Below, in pieces: positions 12,801-23,190 of a stretch of 64,000 nt of DNA (position 1 is the stretch's first letter; the number at the start of each line of letters is the position of its first letter). A model generated the notes under the pieces. It saw only the letters and a list, made by a program, of their open reading frames with translations. It had not been told where the DNA came from and did no database searches. The stretch comes from Macrotis lagotis (lineage: Eukaryota; Chordata; Mammalia; Peramelemorphia; Peramelidae), in assembly GCF_037893015.1 (NCBI RefSeq), contig NC_133658.1, positions 17,976,268 to 18,040,267 on the forward strand. The letters are read 5' to 3'. The position numbers and the translations under genes are program-made.

Positions 12801-15800
12801 AGGAGCATCTTTAAAGTTGTGTAACTTTGAGGATCCTTCAGGCCTTAAAGCCAACTTGGAAGGTAAGATTGCAGTTCAGAGTCCTCTTACCACCATAGAG
12901 GAGTGAAATCAGGAGAATGAAAATGACTGATTCCCCTGACAGACTTGTGGAAGACTAGAGGCCTGGGCCTGGAGTTGGGAAGACCTGGGTTCAAATCCAA
13001 CCTCAGCCACTTGATAGCTGTGGGAACCTGGACAAGTCACTTCAGCTCTATCTGTAAAGTGGAGATAATTCTCATCTGTAAAGTGGAGATAATTAAAGCC
13101 CCTTCCCCAGAGTTGTGAGACTCAGATGGTCTCATTTGTAAAGTGCTTATTAGCCTCATGCTTCATGTCTAGGCTCCTAATACATATTCCTTTCCTCCCT
13201 CCTTCCCTTGAATGCTCAACAGCAGGGAGAAACTCTAGTCCACCAGATTTGAGTTTGGGGCAGCTTTCATCTGAAAAACCAAACTTCATACTTTTCTCTT
13301 TTTTTAGGTTTTTGCAAGGCAGTGGGGTTAAGTGGCTTGCCTAAGGCCACACAGCTAGGTCATCATTAAGTGTCTGAGGCTGGATTTGAACTCAGGTTCT
13401 CCTGACTCCAGGGCTGGTGCTCTATCCACTGTGCCACCTAGCTGCCCCAAACTTCAACCTTTTCAGTACAAAAAGAAGAATCTTTGTTGTTGATGAGCAA
13501 GTCACTTTTTGTTTCTGTATGCCTCCACATAAAATTAATCATCCCTGAAAGTCATGAATAAGAGGAAATATATCACCATTATGTTACAAAAGTGACCAGT
13601 GAGACCTCATTGACAAGTACACTGCTTATTTCATGTCCCAAGCTCACAAAAAAGATTTTTAAATTCATTGTTAATCAGATTAGGTGATTTCAAGCTTGCT
13701 CCAGTAGTTCAAAAAACTGAACTTGTCTTATCATTTTAATCTGAAATGTTAATAAAATAGTGTCCTTTGTAATTTCATGTTTTATTTTATGCATATAAAA
13801 ACATGGATTTTTTCCTGATTGTTTAAGACTGTTTAGTTTGACTTTTTATACTAAACAATTATCACCATTTACTAAAATTGCACTTTAATTTGTAGGAAAG
13901 TTTCTATCTTCTTGCCTATTCCCACTGCAAATTGATTAATCCTGTGTGGTTCTGGGAGGTGGGAATCTAGTGTAAATAGAAAAAATTCTCACAGTATCAT
14001 CCCTTTCTAGGTGCTAATTTGAAAGGTGTGGATATGGAGGGAAGTCAGATGACAGGGATTAACCTTCGTGTTGCTACATTAAAAAATGCAAAATTGAAAA
14101 ACTGTAACCTTCGAGGAGCAACTCTGGCAGGGACAGATTTAGAGGTGAGTCGGTCTGGAATGTTTGCTGTCCCGTTATTGAACAAGAGAACTGTGGTATG
14201 TAGCTTCAAGTAATTTGCTGGCACAACCAGAAGGAAAATGATCATTTCAATTGAATTTGGGTTTGTTTTTTTTTTTTTTTTAGTAAAAAAAATTTTGTTT
14301 CATATTACCTACATTTTCAATATGTCCTTTCTCTTTCCTTTTCCCTTTCCGGGGGGGGGGGGGGGGGGAGGCATGGCTAAGGGGGGGGAAAGAGGAAAAA
14401 ATTCAGCAAAATGAACCTATTTGAAAAGAATTATGCCATTATATTATTGTGTCCCTCTGCAAAGAAGGAACATTTTTTTTAAACAAGCTTTACAAAGCAG
14501 AAATTAGTCCTGAGCAACATGTAGTTAGAATTCTAGGTACACATATAGAAATGTATATACATACATATATATACATACACACACACACACACATTTGTGT
14601 GTCATTGCGTATTGGGAATTTGAAAACTTCTCACTTTTTCTCCTGTTTTCCCCGAGGCTTTCATCCATGTGACCTGAACAGGAGCTATATAGTATTCTAA
14701 ATTCTTTTAATTTTCTTAAGATTATTTCTTCAGCAGGACCAAATCCTTTAAGCTAGCTTAAGCCATTTCAGTAACATCTGGGTTTAACATCGGATTCCTG
14801 ATACATCTCTGGTCATTCGTTTTCATAGCCAGACTTGACCCCAGCAAACAACCTGAACTCTTATCTTTAATCAACCATCTTGAAACCTCTGCTGTACTTC
14901 TCTATTTTGATGGTAGTGACATTGTCAGTGGGTCATCTAAGCACCAGGATTCAAGTGTTAACCAAGCCTGGCTTGGACGGATCCAGAGAGAGACTGACAG
15001 CTAAGCTTTGTTTGGCCTTTATGAGAGTCCTGATCAGTTGATGAATGTTGGGTGCAGGATATCATTCACAGTTTAAAAAGAGACCTGGATTCAGGGAGAT
15101 GTTCTCATAGTAACATAGGCCAGGAGTGTGGCTCGCTCATTTCCAACTGCCCCAAAGTATTGGGTATCTCAGATCCTTGTGATGTAGATGCCCACAGACA
15201 TTGTCTGATCTGGTGGGTCATGAGGGTGATAGCCACAGGGAGGCCTTCCTTTACTGTATCAGAGGTTCTTTACCTGGGAACCCTAAACTTGGATGTGGAA
15301 AAAAAGTAGCCTCTTCATTTCAATAAAATGAATTTCCTTTGTAATCTCATGTTACTTTATACATATAAAAACACTGATTTGGACAGCTGGGTGGGATAGA
15401 GCACCAGTCCTGGAGTTCAGAAGATGTGAGTTCAAATTCAGCCTCAGACACTTGCCACTTACTGTCTGTGTGACTTTGGGCAAGTCACTTTACCCTGATT
15501 GCCTCCCATTCAGGGCCATCTCCAATCTTCCTGATTCAGATCTGTCCATTGGACCCAGATGGTTCTAGAGGAAAAAGTGAGGCTGGTGACTTAGCACAGC
15601 ACCCCCTCACCCAAATCTAATTCATGTGCTTCTCATGGCATTAACTCCTTGATGTTGTGGTCTTCTTTTAGAATGAAGGACAAGAGGGCAGGTAGGTGGT
15701 GCAGTGGATAGAGTTCAGGCCCTGGAGTTGGGAGGACCTGAGTTCTAATTTGGTCTCAGAAACTTAATAATTGCCTAGCCATGTGACCTTGGGCAAGTCA

Positions 15801-16695
15801 CTTAGTCCCATTGCCCTAAAAAATAAAAATTAAAACAAAAAAGAATACTGAGAATGAAGGACAAGCAGTAAGACTAATCATAACCAAAAAAAAATTGTTT
15901 AGGGGTTTGCAGTTAAATTAAAGGAATGTATTACAATTTTACTTTTAAATAAGCTTTAAATGTCCAAACTCTTCCTCTTTCACCATTGTGGATCCCTGTG
16001 ATAAAGAACTACAGCCTCAACCAGAGTTAGCAGGAGCCACAGTTTGAAGTTCAGGTGGAACTCAAGTCCACTGACTAACTTGGCTCTGGACTTTGGGAGA
16101 GAGGGTGAGAGAGGATTTACTATTAGATTAGAGTGGATGTTTATTTCCCAAAACATGGAAAGAATATTGGAGTAAGAAGCAAAGTGGGGACAGCCAAGTG
16201 GATAAGTGCATAGAGCAGCAGCTCTGGAGGCAGAAGTTCAAATCTGACCTCAGACATTTAATATAATTACCTAGCCACTTAACCCCACTACCTTGCAAAA
16301 AACCAAAACAAAAAAAGAAGCAAGAGTGGTATGCAAGTCCTGGTTTGGGTACATGCTTTGTTCCTTGGACTACTCATTGCTTCCCTGGAGCACCTGCTTT
16401 AGTGTCTTTATTTGTGAAAAGGAGGATCATGATATTGGCTTAACTACATCTTGGGGCTTTGTAACCTATAAGATGTAAGATGAAAGCTGCTCTCTATTTT
16501 GTGGAAATCATAATAATAGCAACTAAAGTTTCATCCGTTTTCTTCAGATTTTCACTGGTTTTTGTGGTTTCCTTGTAGAATTGTGATCTTTCAGGCTGTG
16601 ATCTCCAAGAAGCCAACTTGAGAGGCTCCAATGTCAAGGGCGCCATCTTTGAAGAGATGCTGACCCCCCTGCACATGTCCCAGAGCGTCAGATAA
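272..16695 (+). CDS. KCTD9: KCTD9, BTB/pentapeptide-repeat protein (5' end outside window; 9 exons)
   Basis: Spliced coding region: 272-368, 1066-1124, 1239-1367, 8888-8955, 9059-9154, 9793-9942, 12757-12862, 14011-14144, 16579-16695. Every junction is AG/GT and every phase agrees. The pieces give 318 residues, matching human KCTD9 from Asp72 to the end at 389 without a length change. Domains seen: BTB/T1 fold (from [17 protein letters not shown] to about [14 protein letters not shown]), a linker ([19 protein letters not shown]), then pentapeptide repeats of A(D/N)Lxx type ([33 protein letters not shown]), and a C-terminus ending [12 protein letters not shown] proteins use the BTB domain to oligomerise and bind cullin-3, acting as ubiquitin-ligase substrate adaptors; this is family knowledge. 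The N-terminal ubiquitin-like KHA region (about residues 1-71) is upstream. Most differences from human lie in the stretch just before the BTB domain. Confidence 0.96.
1066..1124 (+). CDS. KCTD9: KCTD9 exon: BTB domain
   Basis: Flanked by tttttag and gtgagt. Encodes [19 protein letters not shown] with split Arg and Gly codons at its ends, identical to my memory of the human protein. Confidence 0.95.
1239..1367 (+). CDS. KCTD9: KCTD9 exon: BTB domain core
   Basis: Flanked by gaccccag and gtaagt. Encodes [20 protein letters not shown] followed by [22 protein letters not shown]. The [18 protein letters not shown] stretch is the signature of KCTD BTB domains. One change from human is Val to Ala right after the first split Gly. 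Confidence 0.96.
2304..2446 (+). repeat. RTE-tailed marsupial SINE, 5' truncated
   Basis: Contains gggcaagtcactt, cctcatctgtaaaatga, aaaccccaaatgg and cacaactgaacaacaaa in the usual order for the SINE with an RTE-type 3' tail. Lies in KCTD9 intron 3 of the window. Confidence 0.8.
2486..2521. repeat. (TTC)n/(TCC)n microsatellite
   Basis: Short pyrimidine triplet run next to the SINE tail. Confidence 0.85.
3129..3286 (-). repeat. WSINE1-like SINE
   Basis: Minus-strand copy: poly-T, gtttttgcaaggcaaatgg, aaggccacacagct, and tatccactgcaccactta with terminal gcccc. Confidence 0.88.
4022..4132 (-). repeat. SINE fragment (MIR/WSINE type)
   Basis: cttgcccaaggtcacatagctagg and gaactcaggttctcctgactcc mark a diverged tRNA-derived SINE on minus. 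Confidence 0.65.
5876..6022 (-). repeat. MIR-like fragment
   Basis: gctgaagaaactgagg and gggattcagacccaaatcctcc follow the MIR/THER layout on the minus strand, strongly diverged. Confidence 0.5.
6430..7430 (+). repeat. L2 LINE fragment (RT region to 3' end)
   Basis: 6580-6720 reads like the L2 reverse transcriptase: [20 protein letters not shown] then FNCHLYSDA, where an intact copy has YADD. Further on it has the usual L2 3' phrases ending in atttctttttttctctgctcttagcacagtggctag. Old and degraded, in KCTD9 intron 3 of the window. Confidence 0.75.
7344..7361. repeat. poly-C run (18)
   Basis: Eighteen C in a row inside the L2 fragment; length may be uncertain in assembly. Confidence 0.9.
7436..7960. 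repeat. purine-rich unassigned ancient repeat
   Basis: GA-rich sequence with phrases (gacagaaggcaggg, attctagagggcaaag) that recall an old mammalian interspersed repeat. A short related piece lies at about 6330-6396 on the other side of the L2, so the L2 may split one element. Family not identified. Confidence 0.35.
8143..8270 (+). repeat. WSINE1-like SINE with target-site duplication
   Basis: ggggcagctaagtggctcag through gcaaaaaatagcaac. Flanked by aagaagtggaggaga (8128-8142) and aagaagtggagaag (8271-8284), a slightly decayed duplication. Confidence 0.88.
8630..8776 (-). repeat. WSINE1-like SINE
   Basis: Poly-T then gacaaggcaatagagttacg, ending gtgccacctagttatcccc. It ends about 110 bases before a KCTD9 exon acceptor. 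Confidence 0.85.
8888..8955 (+). CDS. KCTD9: KCTD9 exon: end of BTB domain
   Basis: Flanked by ttggtag and gtattt. Encodes [20 protein letters not shown] then IK, the last helices of the BTB fold. It follows a 7.5-kb intron filled with repeats. Confidence 0.95.
9059..9154 (+). CDS. KCTD9: KCTD9 exon: linker to pentapeptide repeats
   Basis: Flanked by tcctaaag and gtattt. Exactly 32 codons in phase 0, encoding [20 protein letters not shown] and [12 protein letters not shown]. The intron before it is only 103 bp. Confidence 0.95.
9793..9942 (+). CDS. KCTD9: KCTD9 exon: pentapeptide repeats
   Basis: Flanked by tttcttttag and gtaaga. Exactly 50 codons. Encodes [20 protein letters not shown] and on through [19 protein letters not shown]. 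The five-residue period with Leu or Phe at the centre position predicts a right-handed quadrilateral beta helix. Confidence 0.96.
10463..10484. repeat. (TGG)n microsatellite
   Basis: About seven GGT/TGG units. Confidence 0.9.
10490..11660. repeat. unassigned ancient interspersed repeat
   Basis: Long purine-rich tract with phrases such as cttgaacatgttgcatctgagatgcc and tttttgccaagggagtg that I associate with an old mammalian repeat whose name I cannot fix. It has no long open frame of credible coding character. Fills much of a KCTD9 intron. Confidence 0.4.
12757..12862 (+). CDS. KCTD9: KCTD9 exon: pentapeptide repeats
   Basis: Flanked by ttttgacag and gtaaga. Encodes [20 protein letters not shown] then [15 protein letters not shown] plus the first base of a split Gly codon. 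Confidence 0.95.
12955..13145 (+). repeat. MIR/THER1-like SINE with internal 24-bp tandem copy
   Basis: gcctggagttgggaagacctgggttcaaatcc, tagctgtgg and caagtcacttcag are MIR core phrases. The segment atctgtaaagtggagataat occurs twice in tandem (13049-13094). Confidence 0.75.
13298..13446 (-). repeat. WSINE1-like SINE with target-site duplication
   Basis: ggtttttgcaaggcagtggg through tgtgccacctagctgcc. Flanked by ccaaacttcatactttt (13279 on) and ccaaacttcaacctttt (13447 on). Confidence 0.9.
14011..14144 (+). CDS. KCTD9: KCTD9 exon: pentapeptide repeats
   Basis: Flanked by ccctttctag and gtgagt. Encodes [20 protein letters not shown], then [20 protein letters not shown] and TDLE. The open frame reads on past the donor into the intron, but the real transcript splices to 16579. 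Confidence 0.95.
14351..14368. repeat. poly-G run (18)
   Basis: Eighteen G, followed by a second 8-G run at 14391. Confidence 0.9.
14553..14602. repeat. (TA)n(CA)n microsatellite
   Basis: Alternating purine-pyrimidine tract with an (AC)9-like core. Confidence 0.9.
15258..15380 (+). repeat. hAT-like TIR element, left part
   Basis: Begins tcagaggttctttacctggg and contains tttcctttgtaatctcatgt and atacatataaaaacactga. Related copies are at about 32668, 41331 and 50010 in this window, with a fragment at 13749-13812. Two SINEs have landed at its right side. Confidence 0.55.
15381..15684 (+). repeat. long marsupial SINE (third type)
   Basis: tRNA-like head (cagctgggtgggatagagcac) followed by a 3' body with gggccatctccaatcttcctgattc, cattggacccagatggttct, aagtgaggctggtgacttag and gaatgaaggacaa. 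A second copy is at about 21075-21375. Confidence 0.75.
15685..15852 (+). repeat. WSINE1-like SINE inserted in the end of an older SINE
   Basis: gggcaggtaggtggtgcagtgg through ttgccctaaaaaataaaaa. Flanked by gaatgaaggacaag at 15671-15684 and again at 15853-15866: an exact 14-bp target-site duplication that came from the older SINE's tail. Confidence 0.92.
16188..16314 (+). repeat. WSINE1-like SINE with target-site duplication
   Basis: ggggacagccaagtggataa through ccttgcaaaaaaccaaaac. Flanked by aagaagcaaagtg (16175-16187) and aagaagcaagagtg (16315-16328). It lies about 250 bases before the last KCTD9 exon. Confidence 0.88.
16579..16695 (+). CDS. KCTD9: KCTD9 last coding exon and stop
   Basis: Acceptor ccttgtag. 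Encodes [20 protein letters not shown] then [18 protein letters not shown] and TAA at 16693-16695. The C-terminus matches human KCTD9 residue for residue as I recall it. Confidence 0.96.
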   Translation, partial: NCDLSGCDLQEANLRGSNVKGAIFEEMLTPLHMSQSVR

Positions 16696-18550
16696 GAGGG
16701 GGCTGGAAGCTAGGTGACTTCTTCCAAACAAGAGGAGATGCGAAGTGTTTTCCTTGTGACACATTTTCTCCATCTACTCAGTAGTCTAGAAGAAATAACA
16801 CTGTAAAAGAATTACAAAGCAGTTAGACAATAATGTATATTCTCAGTAGTGCCTAAGGAAAAAAAATCTTCACTTTTTTTTCCTCAAGTTGTAAAGAGGA
16901 AGCATTTACTTAATAGCTGAATGGAAATTAGATTTTATTGCTGCCTTTCGAATGGGCTGGGAGACATGGCCTGGCCTAATAGTCAGGAATAGTATATAAT
17001 AGTATATTTGCTTTGAAATCAGCATGTTATGGAAATACCATCTGGGTTTGAAATTCATTGAGGATTTTAATTTATGAAAAGCACAATATATGCAATTATT
17101 TATTGAATCTCTAGATGCAATATGGATATTTAAACTGTTAAAGTTTGTGCAATTGGGGGGGGGAGTTATTGAGGTTACAGCTAGCTTTAGGATCGCTACT
17201 GTTACTTTGATTGCCTGTAGAAATTATCAGAATATATGAATGTGGTGGAGCAGAGCTCCCCAAGCCTCTCTTTTCAGGTACATTTTTCATAATGTTTATT
17301 TTTTTCGAACAACACAACAGCTAAACTAAAGAAATTCTCAGTTCTAACTGAGGTGGGAGTGGGGGGGTAGTTGGATGGGAAGATTCATTATATATCTTTG
17401 AATTCAGGTGATGGGATGGAGTAGAGACAGCTTTTACAATGTGCCAGAACCTAAGTCAAAATACAGAAAGAAGAATTTCTTTTCTCAGAGTGGGGATTAG
17501 CTGGTAGCTCCAACATAACTGGATGGTCCTGGTTGAATAGGATTTTTACTCCAGGCAAATTCCCCTCATCCCCAAAGCAGAAGTTAAGTGATGTTCCCCA
17601 GACCCAGTTATTGGTTATCTCACAAGGTCAAGCACAGGAAGATGCTTGAATAACCAAAATACATATATACATTTATATGTAAATCTCAAGGTGCATCAAT
17701 AATAGTCATTAATTTCAGGTGCTGATGAATCTAGACAATCACCACTAAGGAGTGTGGTGAATCAAATCCAAATACATGGCAATGAGTGTTGGGAAATAGG
17801 AGTGAAGAGGGGAGAGCGACGTTCTTGGGATGACTCCCGAGAACACCGTGTCATTGCAGTTTGGACTTTATAACAGGGACTCAAGGATTGAAACTGATGC
17901 TCTGATCACCCCCCACCCAAATTGACAGCTGGCTGATCCGAGATGAGATGCCAATCTGTCTGCACCTGTGGCTCTCCTTGCCAAAGATCTGGCCCGCCTG
18001 TTTGCAAGCGACCTCTGGTCCCAATTCTAGCTCTCCCAAGACCGGGTGGAGGGCCTGTTCTTGAGATTCAGAAGGAAAGACTCCTCAGCCCTGGGCAGTA
18101 AGCTATTGGACAGGTTTGCCTCCTGGAGGAGAAAGGACTTGGGTTCAATATTTATGTTGTCTAGTCTTTTCTACATATGCAAAGCTTTCCTAAATGATAA
18201 AGACCATGTGCATAAAGAGAGGAGATCTGGATCTCTCTAACTGAGGGAAAGCAACTTCAAAAATGAATTATTTTCTTTGATTTATCATTTTTTATTAAGA
18301 CAGAGAAGTAGAATATTGTATTGAAAGAGATCTATTTTCATAATCAGTATGTGTATAAATTATATTTAAATAATTCATTTTATTGTTGTATTATATTTTC
18401 AGTAATTATAGAATGCATCATTCATTCACTTAAAGGTACCTCTTTAAACATGACTTAAAACTGCAGAAGACTCTAAACCTGGTATGTTCAGAAACTGCAG
18501 ATTTCAAGTCTAATGTAAAGTGTATTAATAAAAAAAGCAATCTGAAACAT
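16696..18550 (+). other. KCTD9: probable KCTD9 3' untranslated region
   Basis: The stretch after the stop codon holds few recognisable repeats, unlike the introns, which suits a transcribed 3'UTR. The end is set by the AATAAA at 18527-18532. The length of about 1.85 kb is inferred, and earlier cleavage is possible. Confidence 0.55.
18527..18532 (+). terminator. KCTD9: candidate KCTD9 poly(A) signal AATAAA
   Basis: AATAAA is followed about 20-50 bases later by a GT/G-rich run (tttgtgtatgttgggggtgt), the usual downstream element. It is the best-placed signal after the KCTD9 stop codon. Confidence 0.6.
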
Positions 18551-19439
18551 GGTTTGTGTATGTTGGGGGTGTTGGGGGCCGGGGGGGGGGGCGGGAAGCA
18601 GCTTTGTAAAAGGCAGGAAAGGAAAAGGGCTGGTTCCAGAAGAGGAGGGAGCCAAGACCTTCCCTGCATGTTGGTGGGTGGATCTTGATAGAGATTCTCT
18701 GGAAGGACATGGAAGAGAATTGAAATGACAGAGGGTGAAGAACCTCTTAGCTGGTGGGGCATGTGCACCCAGTTAGATCACAGACTCCAATGGGAGCCCC
18801 TCCATTAACATCAGACCTTGATTTTTCCAGCCTGGGAGAACAGCTGGCCCTGAAGATCTAGGGTGAGAGGTATTTATTTGGTTTGGCCAAATACGCAACC
18901 AGATCCATCCAGCTCACCAAAAAGAATTAGTAGGTAAACTAAGGAAGCCTAGACATTGAAAAACAAAATTTTCTAAGAATGCCATGTTAACAGGCCTTTA
19001 AAGAATGGTCAACAGTTACCAAAGGAAGGTTAAGTGACTTCCTCACAGTCACGTAGCTACTGCATTGAGGTCAGATTTAAGTTTCTCACTGGTGGTGGTG
19101 CTTTGGCTTCAAAAGAATCTGTGACTTTGTGACCACCCAAATATTGCCCTGTTCCGCTACCTACCTGTCATTTGACCGAGCCTTTTGACATTCCTCTTTT
19201 CTTTCCATCAGGTCCCCTCTCTGAGTCCCAGTTTCCTCAGCCATAAAATGAGTCTCTCAAAGGCCTGTTAGCTCTCAAGCCTGATCTTTTTGTTCCAGTT
19301 TAATCCAACTGGATACCCACCTTGAATCTTCCTCTTAATGTGCCCCCTTCTCTTCCTCCCCCCAGTCCCCTAACCTTCCCTGGGAGGGACCCTTTAGCCT
19401 CTCTCCTCCCTGTTCATTGATGGGGGGCTGTTCCCCTCC

Positions 19440-19640
19440 ACGCTCCCTCCCCTATGGGAGAGACCCACCAAGGTCCATGGCCTTGCCATCTGCCCTGCTG
19501 CTGTTCCTGAATACCTTATCTCTCCTGCCACTTTCCAATAGAGGATAAGCTCTTTGAGTGCAACAATACACTTCTTTTTCTATTGTATTGCCAGGGTCTG
19601 GCTTAATGCTTGGCCATAAAAGTGACTTAAGTTTTTTTCA
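19440..19640 (+). repeat. L2 3'-end fragment
   Basis: ggataagctctttgagtgcaa ... ttgccagggtctggcttaatgcttgg follows the L2 3' terminal layout, diverged. Confidence 0.5.
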
Positions 19641-20780
19641 CTCATTCCTCTGCTACACTCAGCTGCCCAACCCCATCTCCCACTAAGATTAGTCATTTAA
19701 AGCCTTTTCATGAGCCGATGTGAACGTGAGATTGATTTTGGGCCAGTGGTTTATTTTGACAGCAGTGCATTGGATTGTCCAACAAAGTGGGGTGCTTCTA
19801 CCCTTCCTACCTGTCAGATGCTGTCTACCTGGACAAAGCTTGCTGTCTCCAACATACAAAAATGCAGTCTTTTCCCTGAAGTACCCATATTACCACCGTT
19901 AGATGATTCTCTACATAGATAATATGCAGATAACTTGTCTTTCAGAAATTACTCTCCAGTTCCTCAGAAGGAAAAGAATTATTTTCTCACTTTTTCCCTC
20001 TTCAGCATCCAGCAAACAGTAGTAGTAAATTTAATTTTTTTTAATTTCTCCAGTGTCACCATCATAAATCAAGATTTGGAATATTTGTCCTGGTTACCAT
20101 CTTAAGATGTCTATATTTACACTTTGAATCTACCTTCTGATTTACTTCCTACCTTTCCTCAGATGTGGCAAGCTTCTAAACCTTTCCTTAGATCCCCCGG
20201 GGTAGCCATAATTGCAAAGTTAATTGGTTGCATAATTTTGTTTCTACATAAAGCATCCTCTACCAAAGATTATTTCTTTTTGAAAACCTTTAGCACCTTA
20301 ATTAGACATAGCAGGAGTGAGACATGTTCTTCCTGCTGAGATCTTACATTAGGGCAAAAAGAACTTTTCATCTGTCATTTAGAAATCACCAAGACGTGAC
20401 AGTTTGAATCGTTTTTGAATTTCTTTAAATCCATTTCTAATCTTGAGTGAAGTAGACTAGCTTAAAGCAAAATAATTTTTCTTGTTACTTCAACTTGCTA
20501 GATGTTACGTGTGATCTCATAAAAAAACCAAAGTTCTCAAATTCGCTTTTCTATTTCTTGTTCATCAGGTTGTGCTTGCTGTGGGCTGTATCCCTACTCA
20601 TAGTGATAACCTATTTGAAGGGTTGGGGTTGTTTCCTCATTGGCTAAGCCGTGAACCCCAACCTGTGTGCCTCCCACCCTGATGATTCACAAAGCTGACT
20701 GGGCAGCCAGACACAAGGCGCTTTGAAAAGGAAGTATGTATGGACTAGAGTAGTGCGTCGCCCTGTCACCCTGTGACGTA

Positions 20781-20988
20781 GTGAAAGAATACCACGCCTG
20801 GAGCTGGGGAGATTGAGCTTTCTGATTTCAAAGCCAGCCTCGGACGCTCAACTGGCTGTGTGACCCTGGACAAGTCACCGAAACCTGTTTGCCTTCGATT
20901 CCTGCTCTGTAAAGTGAGCTGAAGAAGGAAAAGGCAAAGCACTCCAATCTCTTTTCCAAGAAAATCCCAAAAGAGGGACATCAAAAAG
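20781..20988 (+). repeat. RTE-tailed marsupial SINE
   Basis: tggctgtgtgaccctggacaagtcacc, tgctctgtaaagtgagctgaag, ggcaaagcactccaatctctt and ttccaagaaaatcccaaaag in order. Confidence 0.85.
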
Positions 20989-21074
20989 ACCCTAGAGAGT
21001 CCAGGGAAATGTAGGCTCGGGACCAGAGAGCACTGAGAACTACTTCAGTTCCTGGTAGCATTTTTGCCTTAGAT

Positions 21075-21375
21075 ACAGTATAGCTATAGAACACTGGCTT
21101 TGGAGACAGGAGGACAGGAGTACAAATCCAGCTTCTTGTCACTTACTAGCTGTGTGACCTTGGGCAAGTCACTTAATCCTTATTGCCTCACATCCAGGAT
21201 CATCTCCAGTCATCCTGATTCCTATCTGGCCACTGGACCCATATGGCTCTGGAGGAGAAAGTAAAACTTGTGACTAAGCACAGAATCCCCCCACTCAAAT
21301 CCAATTCATGTGGTTGTCACGGCATCATCTCTCTGATGTCATGATCCTCTACAAGAAGGAAGAACAAACAACATC
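21075..21375 (+). repeat. long marsupial SINE (third type)
   Basis: gctgtgtgaccttgggcaagtcacttaatcc, cacatccaggatcatctccagtc, ccactggacccatatggctctgg and tctctgatgtcatgatcctc. Same family as the copy at 15381. Confidence 0.8.
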
Positions 21376-21552
21376 ATCCGATGGAGCCCTGAATCTGCCT
21401 TTCCTCAATGGGTCTAGCTTGCCCTTACTCACTAATATAGGCACAATTATCAGCTATTCTGGGACACTGCTAAACTTAGGATACTGCTGGAAAATTGTTT
21501 ATTGGGGGAGGGGGGTATATTAACTTTAACCGGCTAGTAACAAAATGCCAAA

Positions 21553-21772
21553 ATAGACAGCTAGGTTGCAAAGTGAATGCAGTACCAGGCCTGGAGTCAG
21601 GGAGATTCAAATCTGGGCTCATACTCACTTGGGCAAGTCAACCTAACCTTGTTTGCCTTTGATTTCTGATCTCTAAAATGAGCTGAAGAAAGAAATGGCA
21701 AACTACACCAATATCTTTTCCAAGAAAATCCCAAAGCAGGGGTCATGAAAAAGAAGACAACTGAAAATGCCT
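21553..21772 (+). repeat. RTE-tailed marsupial SINE
   Basis: gacagctaggttgcaaagtg head, ctctaaaatgagctgaagaa, ttttccaagaaaatcccaaag and gacaactgaaaatg tail. Confidence 0.85.
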
Positions 21773-22500
21773 AAAATTCCCCATTTATGTCTTCTGAACT
21801 GCTGGTTTTCTTTCATGTGCCTTGGAACTGAGAGTCATTGTGGCTTGGTAAAATAGTCAATTGGCCTCATAACTGAGAAGACCCAGGTCAAGTGGTAGAG
21901 AATGTACCTACCTACCATCACTGGTAGAAGGTGTTTTCCTATTGAGAACTCTGCTCCAAATGAAAGTCACAGGTCCTGTGCCTAGCACGAACCTAATTCT
22001 GTAGATTTATTGCAAGTGTTTTTAGCTGATACTGTATTCAATCTCCTGAATGTCCAATGACAAGGGAGAATTTACCCATGAGTATCATCAACACATTCAA
22101 TCCTGTTACCTGTTATTAGGTGCTATGCAAAACAAGAGAATGCAAACTTACCTGGTCTTTGCCTTCTGGATATGAAGGGACAGAAAACACAGAGGCAGAG
22201 AACATCCCAAGAATGAATATTCAGATTGTATTGTAGTGACCTTGATCTAAAGGTTTGAAAAGCATTTAAATAAATAATTGACATGTTTGTAGGCTTTCAA
22301 TAGCTATAAAATAGTTTCACATACATGATTTCATTTGAGCCTTGTAACATGCTTCCTAAATACTTAGGGAATTCTATTTTAGAGGTGAGGAGACTAAGAC
22401 TTGGGTTCAGTGACTTGCCTAGCAGAGGAAAAATTTAAAAGATATGTCTTCCTGACCTACTGAAAGGAACTTCAAAGTTCCACCCATTTTAAAAATTAGC

Positions 22501-22551
22501 AGAGGCCAAGTCACTTAACCCATTGCTTTGCAAAAAACAAATAATAAAATT
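22501..22551 (+). repeat. 51-bp 5'-truncated WSINE1-like SINE with TSD
   Basis: Only the tail remains (gccaagtcacttaacccattgctttgcaaaaaac plus A-rich end). Flanked by aaaattagc at 22492-22500 and 22552-22560. Confidence 0.75.
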
Positions 22552-22749
22552 AAAATTAGCCGAGACTCAAAGTCGCACAAAAGAGTATCAAAGATGGGGG
22601 AGGAACTGAGGTCTTCTGACTAGAGCTATGCTACCTTTTATATCCACTATACAATAATGGGATGGAAGGAATTAAGAGGCAACTAAATACTGAGAGAGTC
22701 AATATTGTGTAGTGGAATGAGATCCAATCCAACCCCATTCGGGGGTTTT

Positions 22750-22880
22750 TAATGGTTATGAGTTCAAATACCACCTTTGCTCTAACTCTGACCAGAGACA
22801 AGTTACTTAATCTCCTGGGCTTCAGGTTCCTCATCTGTAAAATAAGGGGGTTGTAAGAGATGGCTTTTGATGTCCCTTAA
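22750..22880 (+). repeat. MIR-like fragment
   Basis: gttacttaatctcctgggc, ttcctcatctgtaaaataagg and a following ggttgtaagagatgg recall the MIR 3' half. Confidence 0.6.
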
Positions 22881-23046
22881 GCTCACTCTTCTATGCTCCT
22901 ATTTTTTAGAAGACTGCATGCTCATTATTAGTCCAAAGTGTGACATGACAGCCCCCCCAAAGGCAATTGAATAGTAGACGGCATTAACATCTAAGGCAAG
23001 GAGTGATGCTCTCCGGGTCAGAACACCATGCTATGGTCATTCAGTC

Positions 23047-23190
23047 TCTTTTTTCTTTTTTAGGTTTTTGCAAGGCAAATGAGGTTAAGTGACGTGCCCA
23101 AGGCCACACAGCTGGATAATTATTAAGTGTCTGAGGCCGGATTTGAACTCAGGTACTCCTGACTCCAGGGCCGGTGCTCTATTTACTGGG
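23047..23190 (-). repeat. WSINE1-like SINE (part of duplicated unit A)
   Basis: ggtttttgcaaggcaaatgagg through ccggtgctctatttactgg. Its 5' half on the minus strand runs straight into the sequence duplicated at 24843. Confidence 0.85.

Noticed and set aside
14019-14213. 64-codon open frame treated as a gene of its own
   Set aside because: It is a KCTD9 exon read past its donor at 14145.
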